A stretch of 64,000 bases of DNA from Daphnia carinata (Eukaryota; Arthropoda; Branchiopoda; Diplostraca; Daphniidae): contig NC_081336.1 in assembly GCF_022539665.2 (NCBI RefSeq), positions 9,710,778-9,774,777 on the forward strand, given 5' to 3'. The translations under genes were made by a program, and so were the position numbers. Below are positions 22,985 through 33,412 of the stretch, piece after piece; positions within the stretch are counted from its first letter, which is position 1, and each line of letters starts with the position of its first letter. The notes under the pieces are model-generated. The model did no database searches, was not told the origin of the DNA, and worked only from the letters and a program-made list of their open reading frames with translations.

Positions 22985-23500
22985 CCTCATCCGTCGCCTT
23001 TGCCATCGTTTCGTCGCCGCCTTTGCCTTCGCCATCGTCTTCGCCATCGTCTACGCCATCGCCATCGCCTTCGTCTTCGCCTTCGCCATCGCCTTCGTCT
23101 TCACCATCGCCATCGCCTTCGTCTTCGCCATCGCCTTCGTCTTCGCCATCGCCATCGCCTTCGCCTTCGCCTTTGCCATCGCCTTCGCCTTCGCCTTCGC
23201 CTTCACCTTCGCCTTCGCCTTCACCTTCGCCTTCGCCTTCGCCTTCGCCTTCGCCTTCGCCTTCGCCTTCGCCTTCGCCTTCGCCTTCGCCTTCGCCTTC
23301 GCCTTCGCCTTCGCCTTCGCCTTCGCCTTCGCCTTCGCCTTTGCCTTCGCCATCGCCTTCGTCTTCGCCATCGCCATCGCCATCGTCTTCGCCATCGCCT
23401 TCGTCTTCGCCATCGCCTTCGTCTTCGCCATCGCCTTCGCCATCGCCTTCGTCTTCGTCTTCGTCATCGCCATTGCCATCGCCATCGTCTCATCAGAGCC
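22985..23500 (+). repeat. TTCGCC/ATCGCC hexanucleotide array, copy A
   Basis: About 85 units of a six-base motif, mainly TTCGCC in the centre with ATCGCC and TTCGTC at the edges. Because the period is six, every frame is open: Ser-Pro and Arg-Leu on the + strand, Lys-Ala and Met-Ala on the other. The Ser-Pro frame spans 22834-23568 (244 codons) and the same length is kept in unit B. A splice donor-like site (catcttg|gtattt) lies at 23620. A repetitive exon of a transcript is possible; a real Ser-Pro protein is unproven. Confidence 0.6.
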
Positions 23501-23663
23501 TTCGCCGTCATCTCATCGCCGTCTTCCCCATCGCCCCTCATGGAAAAATCGACCGAAAAAGGAAGTAGCTCAGCAGACAGCCCGCGGCGATGGCGGCGTT
23601 CATCGTGGATCGTCATCTTGGTATTTTATTTTGTAGTGTATTGCATGTGTAATATTAAGTTAA

Positions 23664-24014
23664 CCATTGGCTGCCACCCCGTTTGTGTCCCATTTTTTTT
23701 TGTAGCTTTAGGGAACCGTGGCGCTGTTCTGCCTCGTGGTTTCTATACCATGGGGTGGGACAGTCGCCAATGCGCCTAAAGGCACAAGGCCTTGTGTCTT
23801 TAGGCGCATAGTAGGCAATGCACCAGCAGGGCCTCTCCTTGTCGGTGCAGTGATAGTTTACCTGGGGTGTGCATTCCCGGAAAGGTTTCTATCACTGTGC
23901 CAGCCCGGACTTTGTCTTCGGACAAGGTCCCACTTGGTGGCGATCCTTATGACGTCACGCGTAGTTACTGTAGTTTAAGCAACCTACGGGTTGTAAAGGC
24001 CTGGCAGCCAATGG
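23664..24014. mobile_element. TTAA-flanked piggyBac-like MITE, copy A
   Basis: A 351-bp insert bounded by perfect inverted repeats CCATTGGCTGCC / GGCAGCCAATGG with TTAA directly outside both ends (23660-23663 and 24015-24018). TTAA duplication is the hallmark of piggyBac-type insertion. There is no transposase. The interior is the four-hairpin array. Confidence 0.55.
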
Positions 24015-24145
24015 TTAACTTTGTTAAGTGTATGTATGTAATGTATGTGTATTTGTATGTATGTATATATTTGTATATTGTTATGTATGTAAAATAGTGG
24101 TGGAATTGTTGGGTGGAGGAGGGACAATAAAACAATTTTTTTCAA
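23706..24145 (+). ncRNA. Candidate structured-RNA exon with four consecutive hairpins, copy A
   Basis: After an intron-like stretch (23621-23705, ending ttttttgtag) come four hairpins. H1 (23719-23769): TGGCG then a 17-bp helix with a 6-nt loop. H2 (23771-23808): a 19-bp near-palindrome. H3 (23844-23901): a 13-bp outer helix. H4 (23907-23930): GGACTTTGTC-TTCG-GACAAGGTCC, a UUCG tetraloop closed by C-G. All nine imperfect pairs are G.U on the + strand and none is A.C. A TGTATGTA-rich stretch and AATAAA (24126-24131) follow. Unit B keeps the folds. The function is unknown, and the array lies within the TTAA-flanked insert, so it may be a property of that element. Confidence 0.45.
24126..24131 (+). 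terminator. Polyadenylation signal AATAAA
   Basis: A canonical AATAAA lies about 110 bp beyond the MITE end, after a TGTATGTA-rich stretch that includes a Pumilio-type site (TGTATATA). It is conserved at 58124-58129 and is consistent with a + strand transcript ending here. Confidence 0.4.
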
Positions 24146-25230
24146 TTTACTTTTTTCTGTGTATTTTATTTAAATATAGAAATTATCAAAAACTTGGAAT
24201 ATTTGGCCACCACCTATAACACTTAACAAACCAGCTATCGAAGAGTTATTCAAAATCAGAAGACAGCATAAATCTTTCTCCCTGCCTGTTCCACGTCAGG
24301 TTAAAAAAAAGGAGTCAGAATCTTCAATACACAATTAAAAAAGAAGTTTTTTGAACCTACAGTTTCAGTGTCCTTCACAATGTGACACATTTGACAGGTT
24401 AGTTACGAACAATGAGAAGACCAAAATCATGTTGAACTGAAAATCTTTTATTTACACTAAAAAAGGAACATTCGCAGCATTCCTTTCTGCAACGGACCAA
24501 CTCTGCAGCCCATGCAGCACACCAGGTACATCCCTAAGATCTAGAAATAATTCATAACTAAAACTGTTAACGATAAATTGTAACATCATCTGATGGAATT
24601 GAGTTGAACCTGTTAGTCTCTAGAAGATTTAGATTGTTAAGCACCTTTGGTACAAAGGTGGGCGTATTTGCCAACGGAGATTACAAACGTGGTAAAGTCG
24701 AGCCCTGCTCATCCTCTTTCTCTAGATAATTTTTAATGAATGGTGCAGTAACACTTGATGTAAATATTTGCCATAATACCTTTCACAAGTTTCCTTGGAA
24801 TTCATTCACAAGACCCAGATTTAAGCACGATATCGGTGGTGAAATTTTCAAGAAGGAAGACGTCCATTTTAGCACCCATCCTTAAATCCAACGCCAAACG
24901 AAATGAAACGGCTGACAGAACAGCTGACAGAACAGCTGTGAACGCCATGAAAATGAATTGTTATTTCGCCGCTAGATGTCTCGAAAATATTCAGAACATT
25001 TATTACCGTGCAGAACACTTTTGGACAGGTGTAAAAAAATTACCTTGAATTTACTAGCAAACGCGTTACGTAAAAAATGTGACTCATGCTTTCCCTTCTT
25101 GAGGCTTGAACCCAAAACTTTCGGAATACTAAACAGAACCTGTTTCATATAACCTGTTTCTTGTGATTGTAGTGGAATCGATTTTAGTATCATGTTATGA
25201 CTAATGCGTAAGGGTAATATGCGTTTAGGA
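24146..25230. other. Inner right part of the inverted-repeat element
   Basis: Conserved with 58.15-59.22 kb at high identity. I see only short non-conserved frames and no recognisable gene. Confidence 0.4.
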
Positions 25231-25395
25231 TGATTCCAAAAAATCCCGCTATGAACGCCACGGGTAACGTAGCCCATGATCGTGAAAAAATAACCCCGTA
25301 ATATCTACACCAGGATGGTTCCAAAAAATCCCGCTACGAACGCCACGGGTAACGTAGCCCTTAATCGTGAAAAAAACAATAAGTCCGTATATCAA

Positions 25396-27060
25396 AAATA
25401 TGTCTATCTTTTATTTTCAACTTGTAAATGTATTTCATGCGAGAGTTCATATTTTCCGTCCACGACAAATTTGCTATGGAGTAATTTAATTTTTTTTCAA
25501 AGAACAAGAAATGTCAGCAACTTTTCATGATCCATACACTTTAGCATCGGTTATGATACAACAAGCACAACACAAAGATAGAATAAGGCTAATGATAAAA
25601 AATAAATAAGATAAAAAATGGCTGATGTAACCTGCCAGCAATCCTGTAAACAATAATAAAATCAAAAGACACAGTATTAATATCAATTATACTGCTTAGA
25701 CCAAGAACTCATTAATTTGTTTTTTTTTTCAAACTGTTAACTGCCAATACCAAGTTGTTGTTGACCTTGCATTGCGAGCTTACTGCAATAAACTTTACGG
25801 TTGCAATATCACATTTTTTTTATGTTTCATGCACAATGCTCTCATCTTTACCTTTCCACCGAGAAAGGTAGAGAAAATAATTATAAAAAGATGTTAAACT
25901 AAAATTAAAACTATAAATCTAAAAAATAAACGAAACGCAAAAAGATAGTGTTAAGAATAACCTTTCCTTCAAACACTAAACTGACGTGTTGGCCAAACTG
26001 AAATTATTTATGAACTAACTTAAAAGCCCTATAGTGTTAAATTTTCTTAAAATCCTTTCACTTTCTACTTTTCAAAATTTCTGTTTCAACTCTTGATAAC
26101 AAATCACCGCGTATATGATAAGCTATGTAACCTTTTTAGCAAAAACACACCATTTTAAATTGCCGAGGGAAACCCAAGTCTTCGTCTAATGTAAACCTTC
26201 GAAAACACTGGCTTAATTGCCACTACAAACAATATACTTTATCAACCCATGCACTAGTAATCACCAAGAGGCAATGTGGACAGGTCGCGTTTGCATTTGC
26301 CAGAAAGCTACTCGTACGTGGTAATTTATCAGTATAAATAAGGATGCAGAAACAGGTTTTTTTTTCCATCAAACTCCAAACTAATGCACCTCACCTATAT
26401 TGATGTTCAATAATCTGCTATGCCGACCGTCGAACGAAGACAGATGTGCAGAGTACATTCACACGGCAATTTGACAACCATTACACATTCAGGAAGTCTC
26501 CAAAACTTTCCCATCTTCACAGCTCGTGGATTCCCAACAAACAAATTGTTTGAAGCAATATAATAAAAGCATTTAAAACAATACATACAGTAAAATAGTA
26601 AAATCTGGTTCCTTCCCTGTTTTTGTGTCACAATACCATTTTATGCAACATCATTAAACAACCTCTCAAATCTTTTCCACCTACTATCATGCACAATCAT
26701 CTCGTCACCTCGTAGTACGGTACAACGCCGGGGGAACATTTTCACTACAATTTAACAACCAAACAAATCTACCACCGATGTGTTTTGCGACTGCCACTTG
26801 AACAACAATATTCGTCTTCCTACCTCAATATTACACATCAAATTCCATTCGTTTCCTGCACACAGACCACATACCACAATATTTATACTTAAAAATCACT
26901 GAAAAATTTTGTAGCAGATAGTGTGGAATGGAAATTCTACTGTAACAAGTTGGATTAATTCCCCAAGCTGCTGTGTTACTTTCCCCACTTTACTTTTATA
27001 TACTTTTGTAAAAAAATTTTCTTTAGACAACAGTATGGAAACGGAACAATAAATATTACC
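25396..27060. other. AT-rich region 3' of the unidentified minus-strand gene, unit A
   Basis: Matches 59.39-61.02 kb with many small indels. Near 26390-26440 is a diverged copy of the exon seen at about 28.4 kb (tcaataatctgct), so some exon duplication has occurred. No complete reading frame. Confidence 0.35.
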
Positions 27061-29067
27061 TGTTTTTCACCTACCACCTTCAGTTTAACAGGTTTACTTA
27101 AACCATCATCTTCATGGCTGTTAAGTCTGCAACATGAACTAGGTTACTATTTAAAAAAAAAACAAACATCTAACTTTTTGTCACTTGAATTTCCTTGTGG
27201 CTTATGTGTAACCTTCATATCCATTTGTCTAACACCACCCATTTGTCTACTGCAATATCAACACTTGCACATTTCTTCCATGTTGAACCTTCAAAATGGG
27301 ACATAATGATAATATAAGCATAAACTGATTTGGAAGCATAAGACTAACCTGTGTGCGAGTATTCAACTATCATAATTTGATACCGATTCTTGCCAGTACA
27401 TCTGGAAACCTTTAAGAATTCCCCTATAGGTATCGACAACTTGACAGAAAAAGAGATAAGAGCAGTCAGAAATGCACATTCACGCAGTACAAAAAAGGCA
27501 TGTCAGTTCTGTGCACAAAGCACGCAAGTTGCTACTGCACCTTGTCAAACAAAATGGCCACTGAAATGAGCAACTCCAACAGCCTTTTGTTCTTCTCAAA
27601 TTCTATTGGTTGATGGTAAGAGTTCGGCCATCTTTTCCTCAAAATGGCGGGACGAGAGAATGGTTTCAGCAACCTTTCCTGGAAAAGTTTTAAAACATTA
27701 GGTCTACACTTGTGTACAGACATTTTGTTTTTTCACAATCTTCAATACACCTCTAGTACATACAGAAAATCTTCAACAACTGTCGAACTCCTGATGTCCG
27801 GATAAAAGAACGTCAAACACTGTTACCAAAACAGGTTTGCGTTAAACTCGTACATCTACAAAACAAAAGGGGGGCCTGTCCCCCCGATGAATGATTGCAT
27901 CAAGATACCTCCCTTCAGTAAGACGACTTTTTTTCTTCTTCACAAGTTATATACTTGTGCCGAAATTTTCTTTTTTCACAATCCGCAACATACCTCTAGC
28001 ATCCCTAGGTAATCTTCAACTGTAAAAGTGCTGATTTACGGACAAAAGAACGTCAAGGGACTGTTACCAACATGGGTTTCCGTTTAACCTCGTAGATCTA
28101 CACAACAAAAGGCAAAGTAAAATAATTATTTACAGCAGACAAAGCACTAAAAATTTTTCACAAGTCAGTCAATCCAAGTTCTTTTATATTTACTGTTAAA
28201 TATTTAGAAGAAAAATAAACTCAATATAGCTGGTCTTCATTCATTGGTCCATTCTCCATTCACCAAACCAATTCACCCAACGATAAATTAGGCCCAACTA
28301 CGAAAAAATAAGAAAAAAATGGAAATTAATAACGACATTAAAACGAGATTGGTGTAGTACCTACTTTCAACACATAGTCTGCCACAGTGATTATGTTGGG
28401 CATCTTCAATAATCTGCTGGGCCGGCATCGTCTAGTTGACAGTGGGCAAGCCCAGGAACGAACACTTGCCTTCATATATGAAGGCTATAAACAATATTAG
28501 AAATTAATATTTTAAAAAAGAGAAACACAGCAACAGTTCAAATGAAATATAACATTACTGCACCACAAGGGTGGTCACGACAATGATGATTCATGGGGAG
28601 ATTGACCTGAACCTACAGTAATAATAACACATGTACAAAGAACTGAGCAACCTTTCACTTACGACCTTATACATATACGTTGACCATGCTTTGCACAGAA
28701 AGCATTTTACGTTCAAGCTGTTTTAGGCGGGAAACTCACAGATAAAGAAGTGCTCGCCGCCCAACACATTTAGAAAGTTAACAAAATAATTAACTATTGA
28801 CTTTAAATTTATAAATGATATTACACTTAACGGAAAGCTAAAACCTTTAAAATAACAAATTACCGAATAGTTTTCCTGATTCCAAAGTGGGGAAGCCGAA
28901 AGCCGCTCTTGCAAGCCAGGACAATGTCCTGAACGCGTGTCAGCCATTGGCGACTGATGGTTCATCACTGAGAGTTGAATGCTCTCCCTAGCTAAGCAAG
29001 TAACCGTGCCGGATGTCGCCATTTTTGGACTATTTAGAAGGGAGGGGAAAATGTTGCCAGCTGTCAA
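27061..29067 (-). pseudogene. Unidentified spliced minus-strand gene, unit A copy, probably decayed
   Basis: Exon-like blocks match the unit B copy. A first block at 28864-29067 starts with MATSGTV, under an AAAATGGCGAC motif, and ends at cg|gtaatt. Another lies near 28557-28614. An exon near 27.4 kb reads KLSIPIGEFLKVSRCTGKNR, and one near 27.1 kb reads LNSHEDDGLSKPVKLKV. The exon equivalent to MYEFNANLFW has an in-frame TAA (about 27.83 kb) and is followed upstream by a second, more decayed copy at 27.95-28.1 kb. A ~120-bp segment present in unit B is missing near 27.49 kb. I do not recognise the family. Confidence 0.4.
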
Positions 29068-29337
29068 CGAATATTTGTTTCATTTTTATTCACATTTACA
29101 AAATATCTTCAATACGTATACATTAATATTTATCTAGTGTATAGTAATTTTTAAAATCCAACGCCATAAAAAAATTGTGCTTTACGTACGAAAACGTTAA
29201 AACTTAAAAATCTGACAGCGTCGATTATGACTAGTATGTGATGTACGGTGCCAAACTTGTCAACAAATTTTGTGAATCCGAAAAGTGAACTGAATATTCA
29301 TATGAAATAACAGTAGGGATCAATTAACAATTATATG
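29068..29337. other. Junction region
   Basis: To about 29268 this follows the same sequence as 32.9-33.09 kb and 62.87-63.07 kb. There units B and C run on into a C1q gene, while unit A diverges into a P module. This marks a duplication or rearrangement breakpoint. No gene. Confidence 0.5.
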
Positions 29338-29660
29338 GCGCCATCGACGGGGATGCAGCAATCACGACCCAATCGCCCAGTGTAAACCAGATAGTTCATC
29401 GATGGATGTGCTGCGTTTGAATGCAGTTCGTAATGGAGGAAGGTCGCTGCTCCATTTCCAAGTTAGTTTTTAGATATTTATTGTTCTTTCGTTTTGCATG
29501 TATTACGCACAATGACATCTCAGAAAGGCCAAGATCTCTACACCTCCCCTCTCCCAGTTATTTGGCTTTTTTCCCCAAACTTTTGAAGGCCACACTAGGA
29601 ATAGGAATGCTGTATTTCTCGGTAGATGTCTGCTCATTTAAAAAATCATGAAATCAACTG
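29338..29660 (+). promoter_or_regulatory. P module, copy 4 (shortened)
   Basis: The 60-nt segment is 29402-29461 and reads MDVLRLNAVRNGGRSLLHFQ, with donor caa|gttagt. The middle of the module (ATGATGCAGTG hairpin and GGCGCC inverted repeat) is deleted, and it resumes at about 29570 with ccaaacttttgaaggccac. It precedes a kinase-ankyrin remnant. Confidence 0.5.
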
Positions 29661-29900
29661 TACACAAACAGATCATTTGGCTGAAATCAAATGGGCAGAC
29701 ATTGCCAGTGATATAATAGGAGGGTTTTAAAAACTTATTAAAATACTAGTATTATTGAATGGCTATGCTGTTCATGTGAACGACACCCTTTAACAGTCAC
29801 CACATTTTAATTTTCCGTCGTCAGAGCGCATTGCATCGGCTAGAAATGAGTTATGATTCAAACAAGTGCTTCGTCGAATAGTCTTCTGATTTTGCCAATT
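29661..29900. other. Shortened 3' flank of kinase-ANK remnant
   Basis: Homologous to the last part of the kinase 3' flanks (ttaattttccgtcgtcagagcgc). No gene. Confidence 0.4.
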
Positions 29901-30430
29901 CGCAGTTGGATTGTAGTTGGATGCAAATAGTGGAGCGCATTCATTCCGTATTTGTCCTTTGCATTCTTTCTACTAGATCAGGCGAATAGTAACCAGCAAA
30001 AAGTTTACGAAATTCGTTTTATTTTTCAGTCAATTAAAAAATATTCGATTGCCAAAGTTGCTACTCCCTAACTTAAAAAAAAATAATATTACCTTTTTCT
30101 TGATGGATTCCAGTTTTTCGACGACTTCTTTCGAACTAATTCTTTTTTCCGGATCGTGTTCCAACATTTTCGTTAGTAAGTCATCCGCATAATATTTGCG
30201 CACTTCGGCATCAATTTCTAGAATTAAGCAACCAAGTGTTCATTATTAGAAGAGTCAGATAGTATGAAAGTGAATTGGAATTACTCTTCATATTCACCGG
30301 ATCTTTTCCCATTATGTTCTCGTGAATTTCATACTCATGTGAATGTCTCATTTCGCCATCTGACTTCAAAAACAGCTGATCGAAAGTGGCCAAACACAGG
30401 CCCAATTCATAGTACATGGTAACACGGTTC
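29901..30430 (-). pseudogene. Kinase-ANK remnant with internal deletions
   Basis: Reading down the minus strand, a kinase hinge fragment (YYELGLCLATFDQLFLKSD, about 30360-30418) jumps directly to the end of the C-lobe exon (NIMGKDPVNMK). An intact-looking linker exon (about 30093-30219, KYYADDLLTKMLEHDPEKRI) and a stub of one ankyrin unit (about 29930-29965) follow. The catalytic core is deleted. Confidence 0.7.
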
Positions 30431-32049
30431 AAAAACAAAATCAAATCATTGTGATATCGTATTGCAATTCAAACCAATCAAAAATGTCCTACCTATACTC
30501 ATCGTCACTTCATCGTTACTGAGTTCTTATCAATGCCGGGTTTGTGTGTCGGTTTTCATTAATAGTCTCTTTAAAATTTCGTTTCAGGGTTTTTCAGCGT
30601 TGATGCGTCGACATTTCATGGCACCATTGCTGCCGTATTGGTGTGTTTGCCGTGATTTTGCATCGAGCAGCCTTCGTGAATACATCCCTCGGGTATTTAT
30701 GTTGAATTGCTTTGCCTTATTCCCGATCGTCACGCCTTTCTCCCTATTTAATGGTTAGTGAGGTGCCATATTCTTGAAAGAGATATATTACATTGCCACG
30801 TAGGAAGGAACTAAGGTTATTTCTGCCTATGGGTTGTGCCATAAGTGATGGCAACAATTTACGATTATATTTTTTATTGTCCAATTAATGTTTTCGTGCT
30901 TGTTTTTTAGCAGAGTTGGGGTGGTGTTTGGTGCCCTTGTAGTGAATTCCACACCTCACCCTGATTTTGGGTTTTGCTTTGGCGTTCGCGTAGTGGCCGA
31001 GTGTTGTTGTTGGCGTCGTGTTGGTCACTTTTCTCCCTTGCTTCTTGTTCTGTTGTTCGAGTACTTATTTCTATTACCACCCCAGGCTGAAGGACAATGT
31101 TGTTTGGTTTCTATAATGGCGTCAATTACCTTCACTCTATAGCTATTATGTTTTCTTAGTAATGAATTCCTCCTGTTTCTATTCAGAATCTGCTGTGGCG
31201 ATTATCTGTCGACTGTTCCTTGTTGCTCTGGTGTTAATTACGTCTTAGGAGTCCCCTGGCCTATGATGCTGCCGCCGAACTGTTTGTTTTCACGCTTCAG
31301 GTAATGTTTTTTCTTTATCGTGCTCATCTGTTCCGCCGAAAAATTCGCTTCCGCACTTCAGGTAATAATCTTTTATGGTGCTGATCTGTTCCAGATGAAG
31401 GGTCAACTTTCAGGTATGACGATTCGAATCGAAGGCTTGTGCAGAGCAGAGAACTCACTTCAGATTCTTTTTTAATGGCAGGCTGTTGGTTTTTAGGATT
31501 GAAATTCTTGCTGGAAACTGAGCATGATGAAATAATGTTTTCTTGAATTCTTTTTAATTTTACCTTATATTTCCTAGTTGACGATTCTCCTCAATACAAA
31601 ACTCTGTTAAGTGACATTGGTTTGGCGAATGCAACGCTGTTTGTTGATTTCTTAAAAATTCAGCAGCTTCAGAACCTGATTTCTTAATCATTCGAAATTC
31701 TTAAATTCAATTTGCAATATGAAATTCAGACCAACATTTCATATTTCCATCGCCATCTTTTTCCGATTAATTGTTTTATTTGGTTCATAGCTTGTGTTGG
31801 CAATGCTGTCGAGAAGCTGGAGTGGGGGGTAAAAAAAGCGCCAAACTGTGCTCACCAACTGATGAGTTACATCATTGCCATTTTAACTGATATCCACAAA
31901 GGATGTGCTATGTGTCGCTTTCTACTCGTCTCTATTTCTGTTTCCGTATTATAAGGGTTTCAGTGTTGAAGACAAAAGCTTTCAGTCGCAATCGGCTGAC
32001 AAACAATTTAGTGTTCAAATCAGATGATGTATCAAGTGTAAAGAAAAAC
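30431..32049 (+). repeat. Exon-chain family, copy with tail
   Basis: Contains an AG-bounded block at about 30589-30640 (cgtttcag|ggtttttcagcg), an H/ACA-like intron segment, and a block at about 31186-31302 (attcag|aatctgctg to cacgcttcag|gtaatg). From 31340 the tail is nearly identical to 9571-10250. Protein frames across it are not conserved. Confidence 0.45.
30721..30859 (+). ncRNA. Candidate H/ACA snoRNA, paralogue 2
   Basis: Aligned with 16556-16693 and 51118-51255. It keeps the box-H-like ATATTA and the 3' ACA (30854-30856) followed by ATT. Several arm positions have diverged, so it may be decayed. Confidence 0.25.
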
Positions 32050-32439
32050 GACGATGGCAAGTCGGTCAGCTGATTGAGAGACAATTGGCGCCCTCGACGG
32101 GAATGCAGCAGCCACGACCCAATTGTCCAATGTAAAGCAGATAGTTCATCGATGGATGTGCTGCGTTTGAATGCAATTCACAACGGAGGAAGTTCTCTGC
32201 TCTTTTTCCAGGTTAGTTTTTACATATTTTTTATTTTCTTTCAAGGCATGTATCAACGCACAATGACATCTCAGAAGGGCCTAAAATCTCGACTCGCCCC
32301 CTCAGTTGTTTGGCTGTGATTTTTTTTTTCAAATTGTAACCCTTTTTTCCCTTTTATTGATTTGCGAGAGATCCTTGAAAATGATGTAGTGTAAGAATGC
32401 ACTGATTACGTCTTTTTTGCGCCCATTCACGGTCAGCCT
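32050..32439 (+). promoter_or_regulatory. P module, copy 5, cut by a duplication junction
   Basis: The 60-nt segment is 32152-32211 (MDVLRLNAIHNGGSSLLFFQ). The module stops at about 32439 inside the stretch cgcccattcacggtcagcc. The next base begins sequence identical to 62.42 kb. This is the A/B unit junction. Confidence 0.55.
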
Positions 32440-33412
32440 TAATAATAATAACACTTGTATGAAGAACTGAGCAACCATTCACTTACGACCTTATACATAT
32501 ACGTTGACCATGCTTTGCACAGAAAGCATTTTACGTTCAAGCAGTTTTAGGCGGGAAACTCACAGATAAAGATGTGCTCGCCGCCCAACACATTTAGAAA
32601 GTTATCAACAAAATTGACTATTGGCTTTAAATTTATAAATGATATTACACTTAACGGAAAGCTAAAACCTTCAAAATAACAAATTACCGAATAGTTTTCC
32701 TGATTCCAAAGTGGGGAAGCCGAAATCCGCTCTTGCAGGGCCAGGACAATGTCCTGAACGCGTGTCAGCCATTGGCGACTGGTAGTTCATCACTGAGAGT
32801 TGAATGCTCTCCATAGCTAAGCAATTAACCGTGCCAGATGTCGCCATTTTTGGACGATTTAGAAGGGAGGGGAAAATGTTGCCAGCTGTCAACTAATATT
32901 TGTTTCATTTTTATTCACATTTACAAAATATCTTCAATACGTATACATTAATATTCATCTAGTTTATAAAAATTTTGTAAATCCAACGCCATAAAAAAAA
33001 ATGTGCTTTACGTACGAGAACGTTAAAACTTAAAAATCTGACAGCGTCGAGTATGACTAGTATTTGATTTACGGTGCCAAATTTGTCAACAAATCTTAAT
33101 TAATTCCAGAAAAAGGAGAATAGAATGTTGATGGTAAAGATTAATGAAGGTCTATCATTCTTGATTTATGGAATAGTTTCACAACGGCCTTGAGACTTGC
33201 TTTCGCAATCTGGAAAATGCGCTGCAACTAAGAAGAAATGACGTTTGCGCTATGTCTCGTAGATAAGATCAGATAAATGGATTCTTAAGTTACCACTGCA
33301 ACTGACCTCTTTTTTTTTTTATGAGTGTCGTTTCATAACACCATCTAGGCATTTAAACTAGTTTATAGTTTACTCGGTATTTCATTCTAAGCCGCTGTGC
33401 GAAGGCGAAAGG
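32440..33412 (-). other. Start of unit B: first exon of the unidentified gene and C1q upstream flank
   Basis: The MATSGTV exon-like block (minus strand, ending at a cg|gtaatt donor, about 32688-32892) is present, but the exons that should follow are cut off at 32440, so this copy is a promoter stub. From about 33095 the sequence is the C1q 5' flank. The stretch is nearly identical to 62.42-63.39 kb. Confidence 0.5.

Larger units (their letters stand above)
20690..25395. mobile_element. 4.7-kb element with long inverted terminal repeats built of subrepeats, copy A
   Basis: Left end: three subrepeats (about 20700-20775, 20792-20862, 20985-21062) with the core gttacccgtggcgttcgtag. Right end: the inverse (ctacgaacgccacgggtaac) twice, at 25231-25300 and 25313-25385. 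The outer parts also match (tacggtcttattttttacg against its complement). This is a foldback-like terminal inverted repeat structure with no recognisable transposase, so it would be non-autonomous. The same element is in unit B (54820-59390), so it was present before the duplication. Confidence 0.5.

Noticed and set aside
23051-23485. Lys-Ala and Met-Ala repeat proteins on the minus strand of the hexanucleotide arrays
   Set aside because: A six-base repeat opens all frames; there is no start context, splice support or conservation of residues between copies.
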